A DNA stretch of 64,000 bases, from the NCBI GenBank assembly GCA_020746835.1, contig JAGPNK010000017.1:124001-188000 (forward strand), written 5' to 3'. Origin of the DNA: Stachybotrys elegans (lineage: Eukaryota; Ascomycota; Sordariomycetes; Hypocreales; Stachybotryaceae). How positions within the stretch are numbered: position 1 is the stretch's first letter; each line of letters starts with the position of its first letter. The position numbers were made by a program, and so were the translations under genes. This document shows positions 1 through 12,460 of this stretch, in pieces. Below the pieces are notes generated by a model. It was not told where the DNA came from. It did not search any database and saw only the letters and a program-made list of their open reading frames with translations.

Positions 1-614
1 GTCTACTAACATCACCAATTAGCCAGAGCCAGAGAACAATAAGGGGTTACGGTAGCGGCAGCAAAAGTGGCAGCAAAAGCGTGTGTAGTCAGGGGGACCT
101 GCGGTTAGCAGACTGGCCTCGATGTGTGTACATACCGTTCGTCGGCCTATTCATGTAGCCCTTACGTGGGTTCTGATGAGGCGAAGGTGACGTACCGAGT
201 TCTTTCTATATACAAAATTGAAGAAAAAGAATATGGCTTTTGAAATATAGGGTAGTGCCAATGGTAGGTTCCTGTCATTGATCACTCTATCTCAGCACAA
301 CGATGTGGCTTCTCTTGGCACAACGATCAGCCATACTTATGTCTAAAAACTCATCCTACCCTTTCGTACAAAGCCCAGAATATAAACTTTCCGCTCGTCA
401 AAGATTCTCAATGAACATCGCGGCAGAACAGATCTTCCGTGGGAAACCGGGAAAATCTATAAATACCCCCCCCCCCCCTTCTTTCTTCCTTCTTCATCCT
501 TCCTCCCAATCATCACGGCGGCCGCCTTCGGTTTCTGTCGCTGTCGAAAGGCCGACACCAGCGTCGCTAAGCACAGGGCGTATATCAGCGTACATTCTGT
601 GTTAGTGGCTACAA
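1..614. other. Left flank, no supported gene
   Basis: This stretch has ordinary base composition up to the edge of the transposon. A TATAAATA-like box near 458-465 is followed by a run of 13 C at 466-478 and a pyrimidine-rich leader, which together look like a fungal core promoter and 5' leader. No convincing coding region follows: a 100-codon frame at 303-605 has low-complexity composition and no recognisable motif. It may be the remains of a promoter cut off from its gene by the transposon at 615, but that is inference. Confidence 0.4.
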
Positions 615-770
615 TATCCCTTTAAGTGTGCAAAGGTAGCATGCATGTATTGGCCCCATAACTGCTTAATCAGCCCCCACGTATAGAGGGGACCCCATAG
701 AGGCACTAGGGTTAGTATAATTAAGATATTATACCTACCTTAGTGTAAATAAGATATTTTATATAAGCTT
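615..770 (+). repeat. Left terminal inverted repeat of the MULE
   Basis: The outer 28 bases (615-642, starting TATCCCTTT) and an inner block from about 689 to 770 (GGCACTAGGGTTAG onwards, ending in AAGCTTT) are both repeated in inverse orientation at the right end. The spacer between the two blocks is shorter here (about 46 bp) than on the right (about 165 bp), so the arms differ by an indel. Long terminal repeats are normal for MULEs. Confidence 0.8.
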
Positions 771-1533
771 TATATTAGGACTACATCTATAGATTTATCT
801 TCCAATATTAATTTAAAGGCTTTATATTATTAAAATAAATAGAATATAAACTACTAATTGATTTTCTAATAATTATATTCTTTTTAAGGCTACCTATAAC
901 TTTTAGAATACTCTCTATACTATAATTAATGCCTAAATAGCTCTATAGAAATATACCTTTATAATTAAAAAATTAAGAAAGCTATTAACTAGTAAACTAA
1001 CTACTAAGTTTAACTATAACTATAGTGCTAAATAAAGATCTATAAATATAAAACCTTATAAATAAAGGACCTTAATACATTATATAGAATACTATTTCTC
1101 TATTTTTATAAAGGGAAGCTAGAATAAAAAGACCTAGGTTATTTAATACTAAAATACCTTTAAGTATAAATAGTATAACTATAGCCTAAGTCTAGCTATA
1201 GTAGTATATCTAAGCCATTATTAGATATTAAATACTAATTAAATCCTTATATATAATATAGCTATAGTAGGAATTCTTCTAAGAGATATTAGTAGCTTTT
1301 TATAGATATAGTTTATATCTTCCCTTAATGTTATATAATAAAATATCTATAACTATATTATATAAAGAAAGAGAGATCTTTTAAAGAGTTAAAGCTATAT
1401 ATATATCCTTACTAATAAGCTTAATAAAAAGAGATTTTAAAGCTAGATAAAGCTAAATTTAAGTAATTAAGTTATATATATAATATTTATATATTTAAAG
1501 TCCTTAAAATACCTTAAGGTATACCTAAATATA

Positions 1534-2170
1534 GTTATTCTTAACTATATATATAAGATTAATAAATATAAAATACCTTTTCTTAATATTATTAGTATTA
1601 ATACTTATTAATATTCTTTCTATATTACTTTTGCTTTTCTTAATAGTAAGAAAGAATATAACTATATTTAAGCTATAGAGTAGCTATATTCTATCTATAA
1701 GCTTACTAAAGTATAACTCCTATCTATAATAATAATAGACTAATATCTTATCTCTATAAATACTATAGAATAAGTTTTCTCTAAGTCTTTCTCTCTATTA
1801 TACCTTTAGTATATTAATAAAACTATTCTTTACTATTATTAATCTAGCTTTATATAAGGTATAATAAATACTAAGAGAGTTAAAGTCTAAAAGAAGTTCT
1901 ATAGTATATAGTATATACTTATAGCCTTATATAATAAAGAGATCTATAAAAGTCTCTTTAATAACTTTAAAAAGAAATATCTAATCTCTTATATAGTAGA
2001 AATAGAGTATATCCTTAATATATAGCTAGATATATATAAGAAAAAGATTATTAAGGCTTAGATTAACTAATAGCTTTACTTTAGGAATACTATATTATTC
2101 TAAGGCAAGGGTATATATAAAGTCTTAAAGGAATATCTTAAGATTTCTATACTAGATTCTTTTAAGACTT
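1534..2170 (+). pseudogene. MULE transposase core, RIP-mutated
   Basis: One + strand frame (codons starting at 1534) runs through this block without any indel but with many TAG and TAA codons. It reads V-I-L-N-Y-I-Y-K-I-N-K-Y-K-I-P at 1534-1578, which is what G-to-A and C-to-T changes make of the MULE catalytic-Asp motif with its following TNKYKMP. Next come Y-S-F-Y-I-T-F-A-F-L-N-S near 1610-1650, an N-T-I-E-stop-V-F segment with an upstream Asp near 1738-1780, and at 2053-2150 a stop where the conserved Trp is expected, then L-Y-F-R-N-T and V-L-K-E-Y-L, matching the LHFGNT ... VLKxYL block of fungal MULE transposases. The N- and C-terminal limits are not resolved. It cannot encode a functional enzyme. 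Confidence 0.82.
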
Positions 2171-2736
2171 AAAGATCTATTAAGCTTACTATAACTAGTT
2201 AAATTAGAAAGCTAAAGATAGAGTAGACTTAGCAATAAATAATAACTCTAATTAAGCTCTTAGGTTTACTATATTTAATTATATATAGCTAGATATCTTA
2301 TAAGGCACTATACTTAGTTAAATAGTAATAGCTATAGTTAAAGTATACCCTACCCCCCTATATATATACATTTTAATAAAGTTAGAGCCTTCTTTATATA
2401 TATATACTATAGAGCCTAATTAATTATTAACTTCCCCTTTAATTAATATACTTTTACTTATATTAGCTATATAAATAAAAAAGAGCCCCTAATCTTATTA
2501 TTAAGCCTATTAAATAGTATAATGCCTTTATTACTAAGTCCTAGTTACTAAAGATAAATACTTAGTATAAGCTAAGTACCTTTAAAACTATAGAGTTATT
2601 AATATACTATAAAGTACTACTAATATATTTAAATTATAGTATTTAAAATTATATATTAAACTTAAAGATATATTTACTATAGTATAGTTATTTTACTATA
2701 CTAGTAATAATAACCCTAATAGCTCCTGAATTATAG

Positions 2737-2917
2737 TATTATAAAATACTAAAGTTAGATAGTAGTATAGAGTATATTAACTAACTATCCCCTTAATATA
2801 AAAACTAGAGCTTAAGACTTTAGTCTAAAGGGACTAAAAGCTCTTTCTAATTAAATTATATAGTAGCTATACTATAATTATATAGAAGGCAGGGTCTAGA
2901 GCCCTATCTCTATAATA
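2737..2917 (-). repeat. 3' LTR of the gypsy element
   Basis: 181 bp, directly repeated at 10201-10381 with mainly transition differences. It is preceded by TATAG (2732-2736), half of the target-site duplication. It is the 3' LTR because the polypurine tract lies immediately inside it. Confidence 0.85.
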
Positions 2918-2933
2918 ACTATCTCTCTTTCTT
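2918..2933 (-). other. Polypurine tract of the gypsy element
   Basis: The + strand reads ACTATCTCTCTTTCTT directly after the left LTR, so the minus strand is a 16-base purine-rich run abutting the LTR. This is the usual position for plus-strand DNA priming and sets the orientation of the element. Confidence 0.6.
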
Positions 2934-5900
2934 AAGGTATTATTCTAATAACTAAATATAGTTATATATTAAAATTAAATATTAATAGTATTAGTATAGT
3001 ATTAAACTAGTATTTTAATAGTATAATATATATATTATTAAGAGAAATAAAGTATAGTATATTTATTATTTATTATAGTAGTATACTTTATATAAAAGTT
3101 TTTTAAGAAATTTCTATAGACTATTAAATAAATACTTTATATCTATATTACCCTACTATTATAATACTATTATTTTATTCTATTTATATTTAGAATTTCT
3201 TTTTTTTTTCTCTTTATCTTTTTATTACTATAATTTATTTTTCTTTTATTTATAAAATACTTTTTCTTTATAATAGATTTAACTATTTTTTAGTTTTAAA
3301 GCTCTTTCTCTTTTATTTACTCTATCTTAGTATATTAGATTTATATTAATAAGCTCTTAAGTAAAATATCTCTAGTAAAATAAAATTACTATTTAGGCTA
3401 ATTATTAAACTAAAAGCTATACTTTAGTAATTATACTATAAGTACTTTTTTATTATATTTACTAACTCTCTTTTTACTTTAATAGTTTTTTTTAATATAT
3501 AATTCTTTATTATTATTAAAATAAACTAAGTTTTTAATTTTATTCTTTTAATAATTAAGCTTATACTAGCTAAAGATAAAAATAATAATAATAATAAAGA
3601 TAATAATAATAATAATAAAATTATATTTATTAATATTTATTTTCTTTTAGTAGTAATAACTTTTATATTATATTCTAAAAGTAATATTATAGTATTTCTT
3701 TTTTATTATTTCTTAATATTAATCTCTTACTTTAGCTTAGAGTATATTACTAGTATATTCTCTTTTAATTATATTTTAAATAGTTATATTTCTTATTTTT
3801 TTATAGATTTTAAAATCTAGATTTTACTTTAGCTTTATATTTCTATATATTATTTTTTTAACCTTTATTCTTTTTACCTTTTACTTTTTTTTAAAATATC
3901 TTTATTATATTATTACTAATATTAGGTTTTATATAGAGATTAAAGTTCTATATATATTATTTTAAAACTAGTTAAAAGATATAAAAGTAAAATAAATGGT
4001 TTATTATATTAGTAATTAACTATTATTATAATAAAGACTTTAATAAAGTATTATCTCTCTATATATAGTATATTAAGTACTATAATCTTTATAAGCTAAT
4101 AAGTTACTTTTTAATTATCTTTAATATTATATTAGTTTACTAACTCTTTATTAACCTTATATTAATCTTATTACTAACCTTATTATTTTTATCTATTAAT
4201 ACTAAATATTTTATATTTAGCTTAGTTTATATATTATTTCTATTTTAAAAAGTAAAGGCTTTAGTTCTTTCTTTTTATTATTTTTATTCTACCTTACTTT
4301 TATCTAAAGTACTTTTAATTTTAACTAAACCTTTAATATTCTTAATATAGTATATAAATAGAAATATAGCTTTATTAGTATAAAAAAGAATACTTTAATA
4401 AATATTCTATTTCTATATTATAGTTCTCTTTATTATTAATATTTTATAGAGTATATAGACTAAATACTATAAGTATTTAAAATATAAGTTTTTTATTATA
4501 ATAATAGCTAATTTCTATTTTACCTTTACTATACTAGTCTTTAATTAAGTCTATTAAAAATAACTAATTACTTATAGTAAAAATACTAATAATCTAGACT
4601 ATATTATCTAGAAATAGATACTAAATTATATTTACTTTCTTATATAGACTATTTTAATTTAGGCTTTTTTTAACTATATTACTTAGATTTAATACTAAAT
4701 TAAATAGCTTTAAAAACTATAAAATCTCTTTATCTTTAAGAACTTTAAGAAATAGTTTTTATAATATTTTAATATTATTATTTTATTTAATAAATAAATT
4801 TACTTACTTTAATAGTTTAAAAATTAAATCTAAGGCTATATTTTATTAAATTAAATATTTAGTTATATAACTTTATTACTATTAATATAATATTATAATA
4901 GTCTATAGATATTATTATTTTATTAAAATTTTCTCTTTATAGAGTTTTATATATAACTAATATTTTAATAGTATTTTTAATATTTCTTTAGTAATATACT
5001 CTTTTAATACTTTTAGTTATAGTTATTTACTATCTTTAGATAATTTTTATTTCTTTTTTAAAAAATTTTAGTATTATAAAAAACCTTAATAAAATAATAA
5101 TTTTTAAATTACTAATATAATCTATATTATTTCTTAAAGGTTATATATATCCCTAGAGATTAATATATTTACTTTTAGTTATTAATTTAAGAATTTCTTT
5201 TTTTATAAAGTCTTAAGTTAGGGTTTTATAAATAAAGAATATTATCTCTAGTTTTTTATTAGTTTTTAAAAATAGTTTTTTATTATTTATTTTCAATCTA
5301 TCTTTTTTTATAGCTTTTAATTATATTAAATATATAAATATTAATAGCCTTAACTTACTAATTAAATTCTATTAACTAATCTTTTTATTTTATTAAATAG
5401 TATAGTTTACTATTAATTATATTTTTACTTTAAATATTCTTTACTTTTTATTTATTAGAATCTTCTTTTAGATTTAGTAATAGTATTTATTAGTTTTACT
5501 CTAGAATTCTTTTTTTATTTTTTATAGTTTTAGTAAGCTAATATAAAAAATATTATAGATCTAATTATACTTTTTTAAAAAGTAAAGTAATAGATTTATA
5601 TATTAATTACCTTAAGGACCTTAAAGAGCTTAATAAATTAAAATATTAGTTTCTTTTTTTTCCCTTTAGTTAGAGATTCTAAATATTAAAACTAATTTAG
5701 TTTTCTTTATATAATATAAGTAGGGTATATTTATTATTATAGTTTCTTACTATTCTTTTAGTTATATTACTTTAGTATTCTTTAAGTTATTATTTAATCT
5801 TCTTTAATTAATTTAGTTTATTAATTATCTTTAGTACTATTTATCTTTTAAAGTCTAGCTTTTTTTAATACTATAATATTAAATTATATTTTATTAAGGT

Positions 5901-6299
5901 TTAGTTTATTAATATTTATATTATTATATTTACTATATTATTATAAATAAACTCTACTATTTATAAAATCTAAGTCTAGTTATTTTACTATTAGTTAATA
6001 AAGTAATATAAATAGTATTTTAAAGTTTAGTTTATCTATTCTATCTAGCTATTAGTCTATAGATAAAATACTATTAATAATTTCCTTTTAATTTAAATCT
6101 AATAATATAGTTTTAATTAAAAAGTACTAATAAATATAAAGCCTTTATTTAATACTATTCTATTAAATAAACTAAACTATAGTTTTATATAGTAATAAAA
6201 TATTTCTATAAGCTTTACTATATCTAGATAAAAAGATATAAAGATAAAAAATAAATATTTAATATAGTAATTTACTATTATTAAAATTATATTAACTTT

Positions 6300-7927
6300 C
6301 TATCTATTTTAATCTATTATTAATAGCCCTATAATAAAGTCTATTAAAAGCTTATACTAAGGTTTACTTAAAATAAATAGAGACTTTAAGATATTATATA
6401 TAAAATACTATTAGGCTATAATCCCTTAGTAAATTATATAGATTATTATCTAGTCTAGAACTTCTTTATAAATACCTTTTTAGTAAAACTATTATTATAT
6501 AAGCTCTATTATTCTATTAATATTAAAGTATTTAGTAAGTAGATTATTATAGTATAGCTCTAGTATTTTCTATTAAATAGCTAAGTTTTTAAATATATAA
6601 ATATAATTCTTATATATAACTAGCCCTAACTAGCTAACTATTTAGTAAAGAAATCTCTTTTTTAGTTTTTTAAATACTATTTTAATATAGACTTTCTATA
6701 TTACTAGATCTTTTTTTTATACTATTTATATAAAATCTACTAAACCTTTAGTTATAGTTATATTTTAAATAATTTACTAATATAGAACTATTTTAATTAC
6801 TTATTATAATTAATATAGTATACTTTCTCTTTATAGTTTATATATAGAGTATTTTTCTTTCTATTAATAGTCTTTTATAAAATATCTTTTTTATTATTAT
6901 TAATATTTCTTAAAATATCTTTCTTTCTATTTATAGTCTTGCTTAGAGTATTTTTCTTTCTATAGTAGTAGGCTATTTAGCTACTTTAAATTATCTTTTT
7001 TAATAGAGTTTTATATAATAATCTATATTTAAGCTTTTTAAACTATTTTAATTTTAAGCTTTAGCTTTAGAAATAGATTTAATAATACTTTTTCTCTCTT
7101 TTTATAGTTTAATCTCTTTAATAGCCTATTAATAGAGTTATTTTTTTCTACTTTATATTTAATAATAAAATTATAAAGTATTAAGAATATATACTATTAT
7201 ATTTATCTTTTATTAAGCTAGAGTTAGTTTATAAACTACTATAGGTTTTAATAGTTTATAAATACTTTAATAAATTATACTATCTTTTTAAAATAGTAGT
7301 ATTAATATTTAAATAACTTTATAATAGCTATAAGTTTCTAATTTAGTATATTATAGTTTAGCTCTAGACTTTTAAACTTTTAAAACCAAAATATAATAGA
7401 ATAGTATTTTTCTTTTTTATTAGGCTATAATAGAATTCTAGCTATAACTTTCTTAAATATATTAATCTTTATCTTTACTATTTATTTAGAATTAAAGTAA
7501 TAAAAAAGAATATTTATTAAAATATTTAAATAAGATCTTTAAAGGCTTATTCCTTTTTATAGTTTAGTATTACTATACTAGGTTTTTTTTTATTCTTATT
7601 TCCCTTAAGTAAGCTATATAGTAGTATAGTAATATTAATATAACCTTAAATAAACTATTAATAAAAGTTATAGAATCTAAAGAATATTTAGATTTTATAG
7701 TAAAAGTAAGATTATTACTATTTTTTAATAGTAATAACTTTAATAAAGTCTATAGTTATATCTTTATTAAATAAAATAAATTCTAGAAACTTAACCTTAT
7801 ATTAATAAAAAATATACTTAAATAGTTTTATAAATAATTCTATTTATTAAAGTTATTTAAGTACTTACTAAATATAATATATATAGGTATTTCTATTCTT
7901 TAAAAAGATAAAGATATTATTTAAATA
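6300..7927 (-). pseudogene. gypsy pol remains: reverse transcriptase and integrase
   Basis: On the minus strand, 7927-7895 reads Y-L-N-N-I-F-I-F-L-K-N. Every difference from the gypsy reverse transcriptase motif YLDDILIFSK is a C-to-T or G-to-A codon change, including both catalytic Asp to Asn. About 1.4 kb further on, 6545-6300 carries a degraded integrase zinc finger: an Asn at the first expected His, then a Y-F-N-I-N-R-I-I-E-L segment, an F-Y-stop-K-G-I-Y-K-E-V block and a Y-I-I-Y-stop pair where the Cys pair lies. A K-S-L-F-I-L-S-K-P then L-I-D-F-I segment matches the LPIPxxPW ... DFI start of the integrase core. The coding frame is full of stops and is dead. Confidence 0.78.
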
Positions 7928-10200
7928 GATAATATAGACTATATTAAGGAATATATAAAGCACTTAGTAAATATATAACTAAAAGGTAATAGATATATTA
8001 ATAAGGCTAAAGGGTATAATTAAATACTTAAAATAACTATAGTTAATATAAAAGACTATTTTTATTTATTTTTTTTAAATTTTAATATAGTAGTAAATAT
8101 TCTTAATATTAATCTTTATAAACTATTTATATTTTTAAATTTAGTTTAAAATCTTTAATATTAAGAAAAGAAAGTATTAGTTCTTCTCTATAACTCTATT
8201 AAGTCTATAGTAATCTATATAGAATTAAAGTTCTCTATCTTTTTTAAGTATAAAAAGAATAAATATTTCTATTAAGCTTTTAGAAAGGTATATAAATCCC
8301 TTTTATAGATATTTATTAAGGTATTTATATAAGTATTATAGCTTTTTAAAGAAGAGTAAATATATAGATTTATAAAATAGTTTATTTTTTTTTATTAAGA
8401 TTAATAGTATAGTTTATATTTTATATTTTAAAAGTATATTAGTATTATTAGCTATAAAAATATTTTAAAATGCTTAGAGTTTAAGTAATAATTTATTAAT
8501 CTTTAGTATTAATATATTTTCCCTAGGTAGAAGGTAGGGCTCTTTAAAGGTTTAAATAGTAAAGATTTTAGTTAATTTCTATAGAGCTTATTAAATACTA
8601 GGCTAGAGAATTAGTATAATATTACTATATTAATACTTAAACTACTATTAATAGATATTTAGATCTAAATATATTAAATAATTTTATAAAAAGATTATAA
8701 ATAGTAATAGTAAGGTACTCTTTAATTTTAAGTTTTAATTAATCTCTATATATATCTATATTATTTATTTTTTTTATCCTTTATTATTTATAATAGTAAT
8801 TAGTACTTTCTATATACTATAAACTTAAATAGTAAATTAGTCTATTACTTTTAATTTTTATAGTTAGGCTTTAAATCTTTATAAACTATATTATTAAATA
8901 AAAGCTTTATTAATAAAGTCTATTTTAGCTCTACTATTTAAGTTAGTATATATTTATAGAGACTCTCTTTTTTATATAGTAATATAAATAATTATCTATT
9001 TTATAACCCTTAGTTTTAGTTTTATAACTATAGAGTAAATCTCTTTTATAGTTAATTTCTATTTCTTTAGTAAAGCTTTATAAATACTTACTTTACTTTT
9101 CTAGCTATTAGTAATTATAAATAGTTTTATATAATATAGTTTAGTTATTAATATTAATAATATTAAACTTTTCTTTATTTTATTTTCTTTTTAATTATAG
9201 AGATTTTAAAGTATAGTTAGAGAATACTAATAGTACTTTTAATTATTCTTTTAAAAAGTATTATTCTATATTATAATAGTCTTTTTTATATTTCTATAGG
9301 CCTATAAAGTCCTAGAATATTTAGGCTATTTCTATAAAGTCTTTTTTTTATTTTAAAATATCCTTAGTTTAGACTCTAAGCTTAATTTTATCTTTTAATA
9401 GCTATATTAATTTAGTAAAATAAAATATTATTTAGTCTTTTTTATTATTATATTTCTTATATTACTTTAATAATATAAAATAAAAATAAAAGTTCTAGAG
9501 TAACTAATAGTTCCTTTAGTATATATTTTTTAACTATTATTAGATATTAATTTTCTAGTTTATAGTATTCTATAGTAGAATTAAGATTTAATTTTAGAAT
9601 TTAGTTTAATTACTTTTAGCTTTTTTTTAATTTTCTTTTTTATCTTTTCTAGATATTTATATTAATATTATTAATAGTTTTAGTCTATATTATTAATAGT
9701 ATAGAGAATCTTTTAATTATTTTTATAGTATTTTTAAAATACTTTTTTAAAAATATAGCTAAGGTTTACTATTTAATTATTTCTTTTATAAAAAGTAGTA
9801 TTATATTCTAATAGTATAATATTCTTTACTTTAATCTTACTACTATTATTATTACTAAAGAATATCTTATATTAGTCTTAATATAAAAGCTATAACTCTA
9901 TACTAAATATTACTATTATTTCTAGAGATTTAAGTAATTTCTTTTTATATTATTTTATTTTAGCTATTTTTTTAAGAATTATAATATATTTTTAAATTAT
10001 AGTAATTTAGGCCTCTCTATTTTAGAATATTATTAGAATAGAGTTTACTATTTCTATAATAATAGTTAATTTAATTACTATTTATATTATATTATTATTA
10101 AAATAGTAATTTAGTATAGTATTAAAGCTAGATTATTTACTTATAGATTTTATTATAAATACTATTTTACTAAATAACTATTTAAAAAAAGCTTTAAAAT

Positions 10201-10381
10201 TATTATAGAATACTAAAGTTAGATAGTAGTATAAAGTATATTAACTAACTATTCTTTTAATATAGAGACTAAAGCTTAAGGCTTTAGTTTAAAAGAGCTA
10301 AAAGCCCCTTCTAACTAAATTATATAGTAGCTATACTATAATTATATAAAGGGTAGGGCCTAGGGCTCTACCTTTATAATA
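10201..10381 (-). repeat. 5' LTR of the gypsy element
   Basis: 181-bp direct repeat of 2737-2917 with TATTATA and TATAATA ends, followed by TATAG (10382-10386), the second half of the target duplication. As the element is on the minus strand this is the promoter-bearing 5' LTR. Confidence 0.85.
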
Positions 10382-10386
10382 TATAG

Positions 10387-10520
10387 TTACTAGTATAAAT
10401 AACTATAACCCCCTTTAAGTTAGAGTTATTAATAATAATAGCCCTAGTAGCCCTTAAGTTATAGTTATTAATATAAATAACTATAGCCCCTTCTAAATTA
10501 GAATTACTAATATTAACTTT
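10387..10520. repeat. Short tandem array at the gypsy insertion site
   Basis: Units built on AGTTATAGTTATTAATA and AACTATAGCCCCTT recur about every 55 bp. A related stretch (TAATAACCCTAATAGCTCC) lies just left of the gypsy element at 2708-2726, so the retrotransposon seems to have landed in a small tandem array of the host MULE. Confidence 0.4.
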
Positions 10521-11228
10521 ATATATTACTATTATCTCTAACTCTAGCTTTATAATAGTTATATTATTAATACTACTCTTTATAATTATAGTACTTACTA
10601 ACTCTAAGTCTTCTTTACTATTTAATTATTTATATACTATTTATAAAAAATATTATATAGTATAGAAAAAGTAATATACCTTACTTTTCTAAAGTATTTT
10701 AAAGACTAACTAGTAATATTATAAAATATAGAAACTATATTTATAATATAGTAAAAATAAATATAATTAATACCTTAACTAAAAGTAAATAGAAAAGGAA
10801 TATATAATATAAAAGGGCTGAAAAGACTAAACTAAAAAGAAAATATAAAGCTATCTTAACTAGAATATTACTAAAGACCTATAGATTAAAGTCTATATTA
10901 TAAAGAGTATAGCTATAGAGCCTATTTTAATAAGGTAAGGTATAGGTAATATTTAAAAAGCTATTATAAGGAATATAATAGAATAGTTAGATTATACTAT
11001 ATAGAGTTATTATAGATACTTTAAATTTAACTATTTTATATCTATCTATCTCTATTAAGTACTATACTACTTAAACTTAATATATCTATAGTAGTTAACC
11101 TTAAAGAAATAAACCTTTAACTATTTAATAGCTTTAATCTATAGCTTAAAGATTATTATATCTACTATAAATATAGACTATATAGTTCTATTAACTATAT
11201 AATTTAAAGCTTAATATATAAAGTTATT

Positions 11229-11510
11229 CCCTTCTAAGCATGAGGTTTAAAAGGCTTACACTGGTTTTTTTTTACTGTCTTTTCTAGCTTACCCTGGACC
11301 TATTCTTATATACTATTGCTGACTAAGCAGGTTCCCTGCATTATGTGCGCCTAGCTTCCCCTACGGCTCCTTTGCATCACATGCTTCTTCGCAGCCTTCC
11401 GCACATGACTACCGCTTCCAACGCATTGCACACCCTTAGCTTCCGCACATGACTATGGCTTCTAACACATTACTTGCGCTTTGGCTACTGTAGTCTATTC
11501 TCTCTATAAT
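11229..11510. other. Less-mutated island with ~45-bp tandem repeat inside the MULE
   Basis: Unlike its surroundings this segment keeps normal base composition, including CpG. It carries an imperfect tandem repeat beginning CTTCCGCACATGACTA (near 11396-11480), with related AACGCATTGCA and AACACATTAC ends. No coding region is convincing. It may be sequence that was single-copy and so escaped RIP, or a later insertion. Confidence 0.45.
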
Positions 11511-11763
11511 ATTATGTTATAGGGGCATTAGGTATATGATTTAGTAGCGAAAGTAATCAATTTAATAACTAAATAAAAAAACTGACTGAAAACCTATACT
11601 AAAAAACCAAGCTAATTATACTAGGGTCCTCTATAACCTATTTATAAGGTTAACTTTCTAGTTAAGGCACTTATTATTAGAAAGCTAGCTTTTTTTAATC
11701 TACTTACTCTTTTACTTTTTATATTCTAGCTCTAAATTAGCTAGAGAAGGGGGATAGTAAAAG

Positions 11764-12460
11764 TTATTCTATTTCTAGACTATTAGTAATACTATTATTA
11801 AAAGACCCCTTAGGGTAACTTATCTTATAAATAACTTTACTAGTGTTTATAGTGGTGGCAGCTAAGGCTGCTATGGCTACTAGAGTAGCTTTAGCAGGGG
11901 AATTCAACCCCTCTAATATAGCTATATTATTATAGGTATAGGTATTATTTACTTGCATTTTAATTGTCTTGATTAGCTATAAGGCACAAGCAGGTGGTGG
12001 GATATAGATAATGAATTTATCTCTCTTAAGCCAGGGGCTCAAGGGCTTTATATAGCTATAGGCGTAGATCAAGCTTTTCTCTATTGGCAGCCTGAAGCAA
12101 TGGCTTTTCTAGTGTTATTAAAGCTTTCCATTAGCATCGCCAGTGGCACTCTCTATCTAGGCATAGGTTATAATAAGGCTTCTATAGCGCAACCTTATTC
12201 AATGAGTTAACCAAAGCTTTCCAGCCAGACACTGTTAGTTAGAGCCTTCTATCTAGTCTAGCATGTACATCTGTTATTTCAGCCAGCTTGACATCCCGTT
12301 GCATTACATGCCTGCGCATAAGCTCAGTGTGGCTTGTGACGTCGCAGCCACCTGTGGCTCGGCCACTCGGCCAGTTGGCTACCCTGTATATAAGGGCAGC
12401 CTAATGATGGCTTTATTATTGTTTTTCTCTACTATTTATAACTATATTAGTTACTAGGGT
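11764..12460. other. Second less-mutated island, possible captured or LTR-like sequence
   Basis: Composition is mixed here and approaches normal at about 12230-12410, where CpG is retained and a TATATAAGG box occurs at 12388-12396. A 64-codon minus-strand frame (11764-11958) and a 64-codon + strand frame (12263-12457) exist, but neither is recognisable and I do not call them genes. A TG start near 12265 followed by a TATA box about 125 bp on would fit the U3 of an unrelated solo LTR; no partner copy is visible in the window. Confidence 0.3.

Larger units (their letters stand above)
2737..10381 (-). mobile_element. Ty3/gypsy LTR retrotransposon, RIP-degraded, nested in the MULE
   Basis: Two directly repeated 181-bp sequences (2737-2917 and 10201-10381) bound a 7645-bp element. 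Both begin TATTATA and end TATAATA, the RIP product expected from canonical TGTTA...TAACA LTR ends. TATAG at 2732-2736 and at 10382-10386 is a perfect 5-bp target duplication. A pyrimidine run just inside the left LTR (2918-2933) is a polypurine tract on the minus strand, so the element reads right to left. Minus-strand reading gives a reverse transcriptase motif near 7.9 kb and an integrase zinc-finger and catalytic region near 6.4 kb, in the RT-then-INT order of gypsy (not copia) elements. The interior is A-rich on the minus strand, as expected for its sense strand. Confidence 0.88.

Noticed and set aside
1..100. Telomere or subtelomere at the window start
   Set aside because: No TTAGGG/CCCTAA array is present; GGGGTTACGG is a single occurrence.
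303..605. 100-codon frame at the left edge of the window
   Set aside because: It runs through a poly-C tract and CT-rich leader-like sequence, has Pro/Ser low complexity and no motif, and ends at the transposon boundary.
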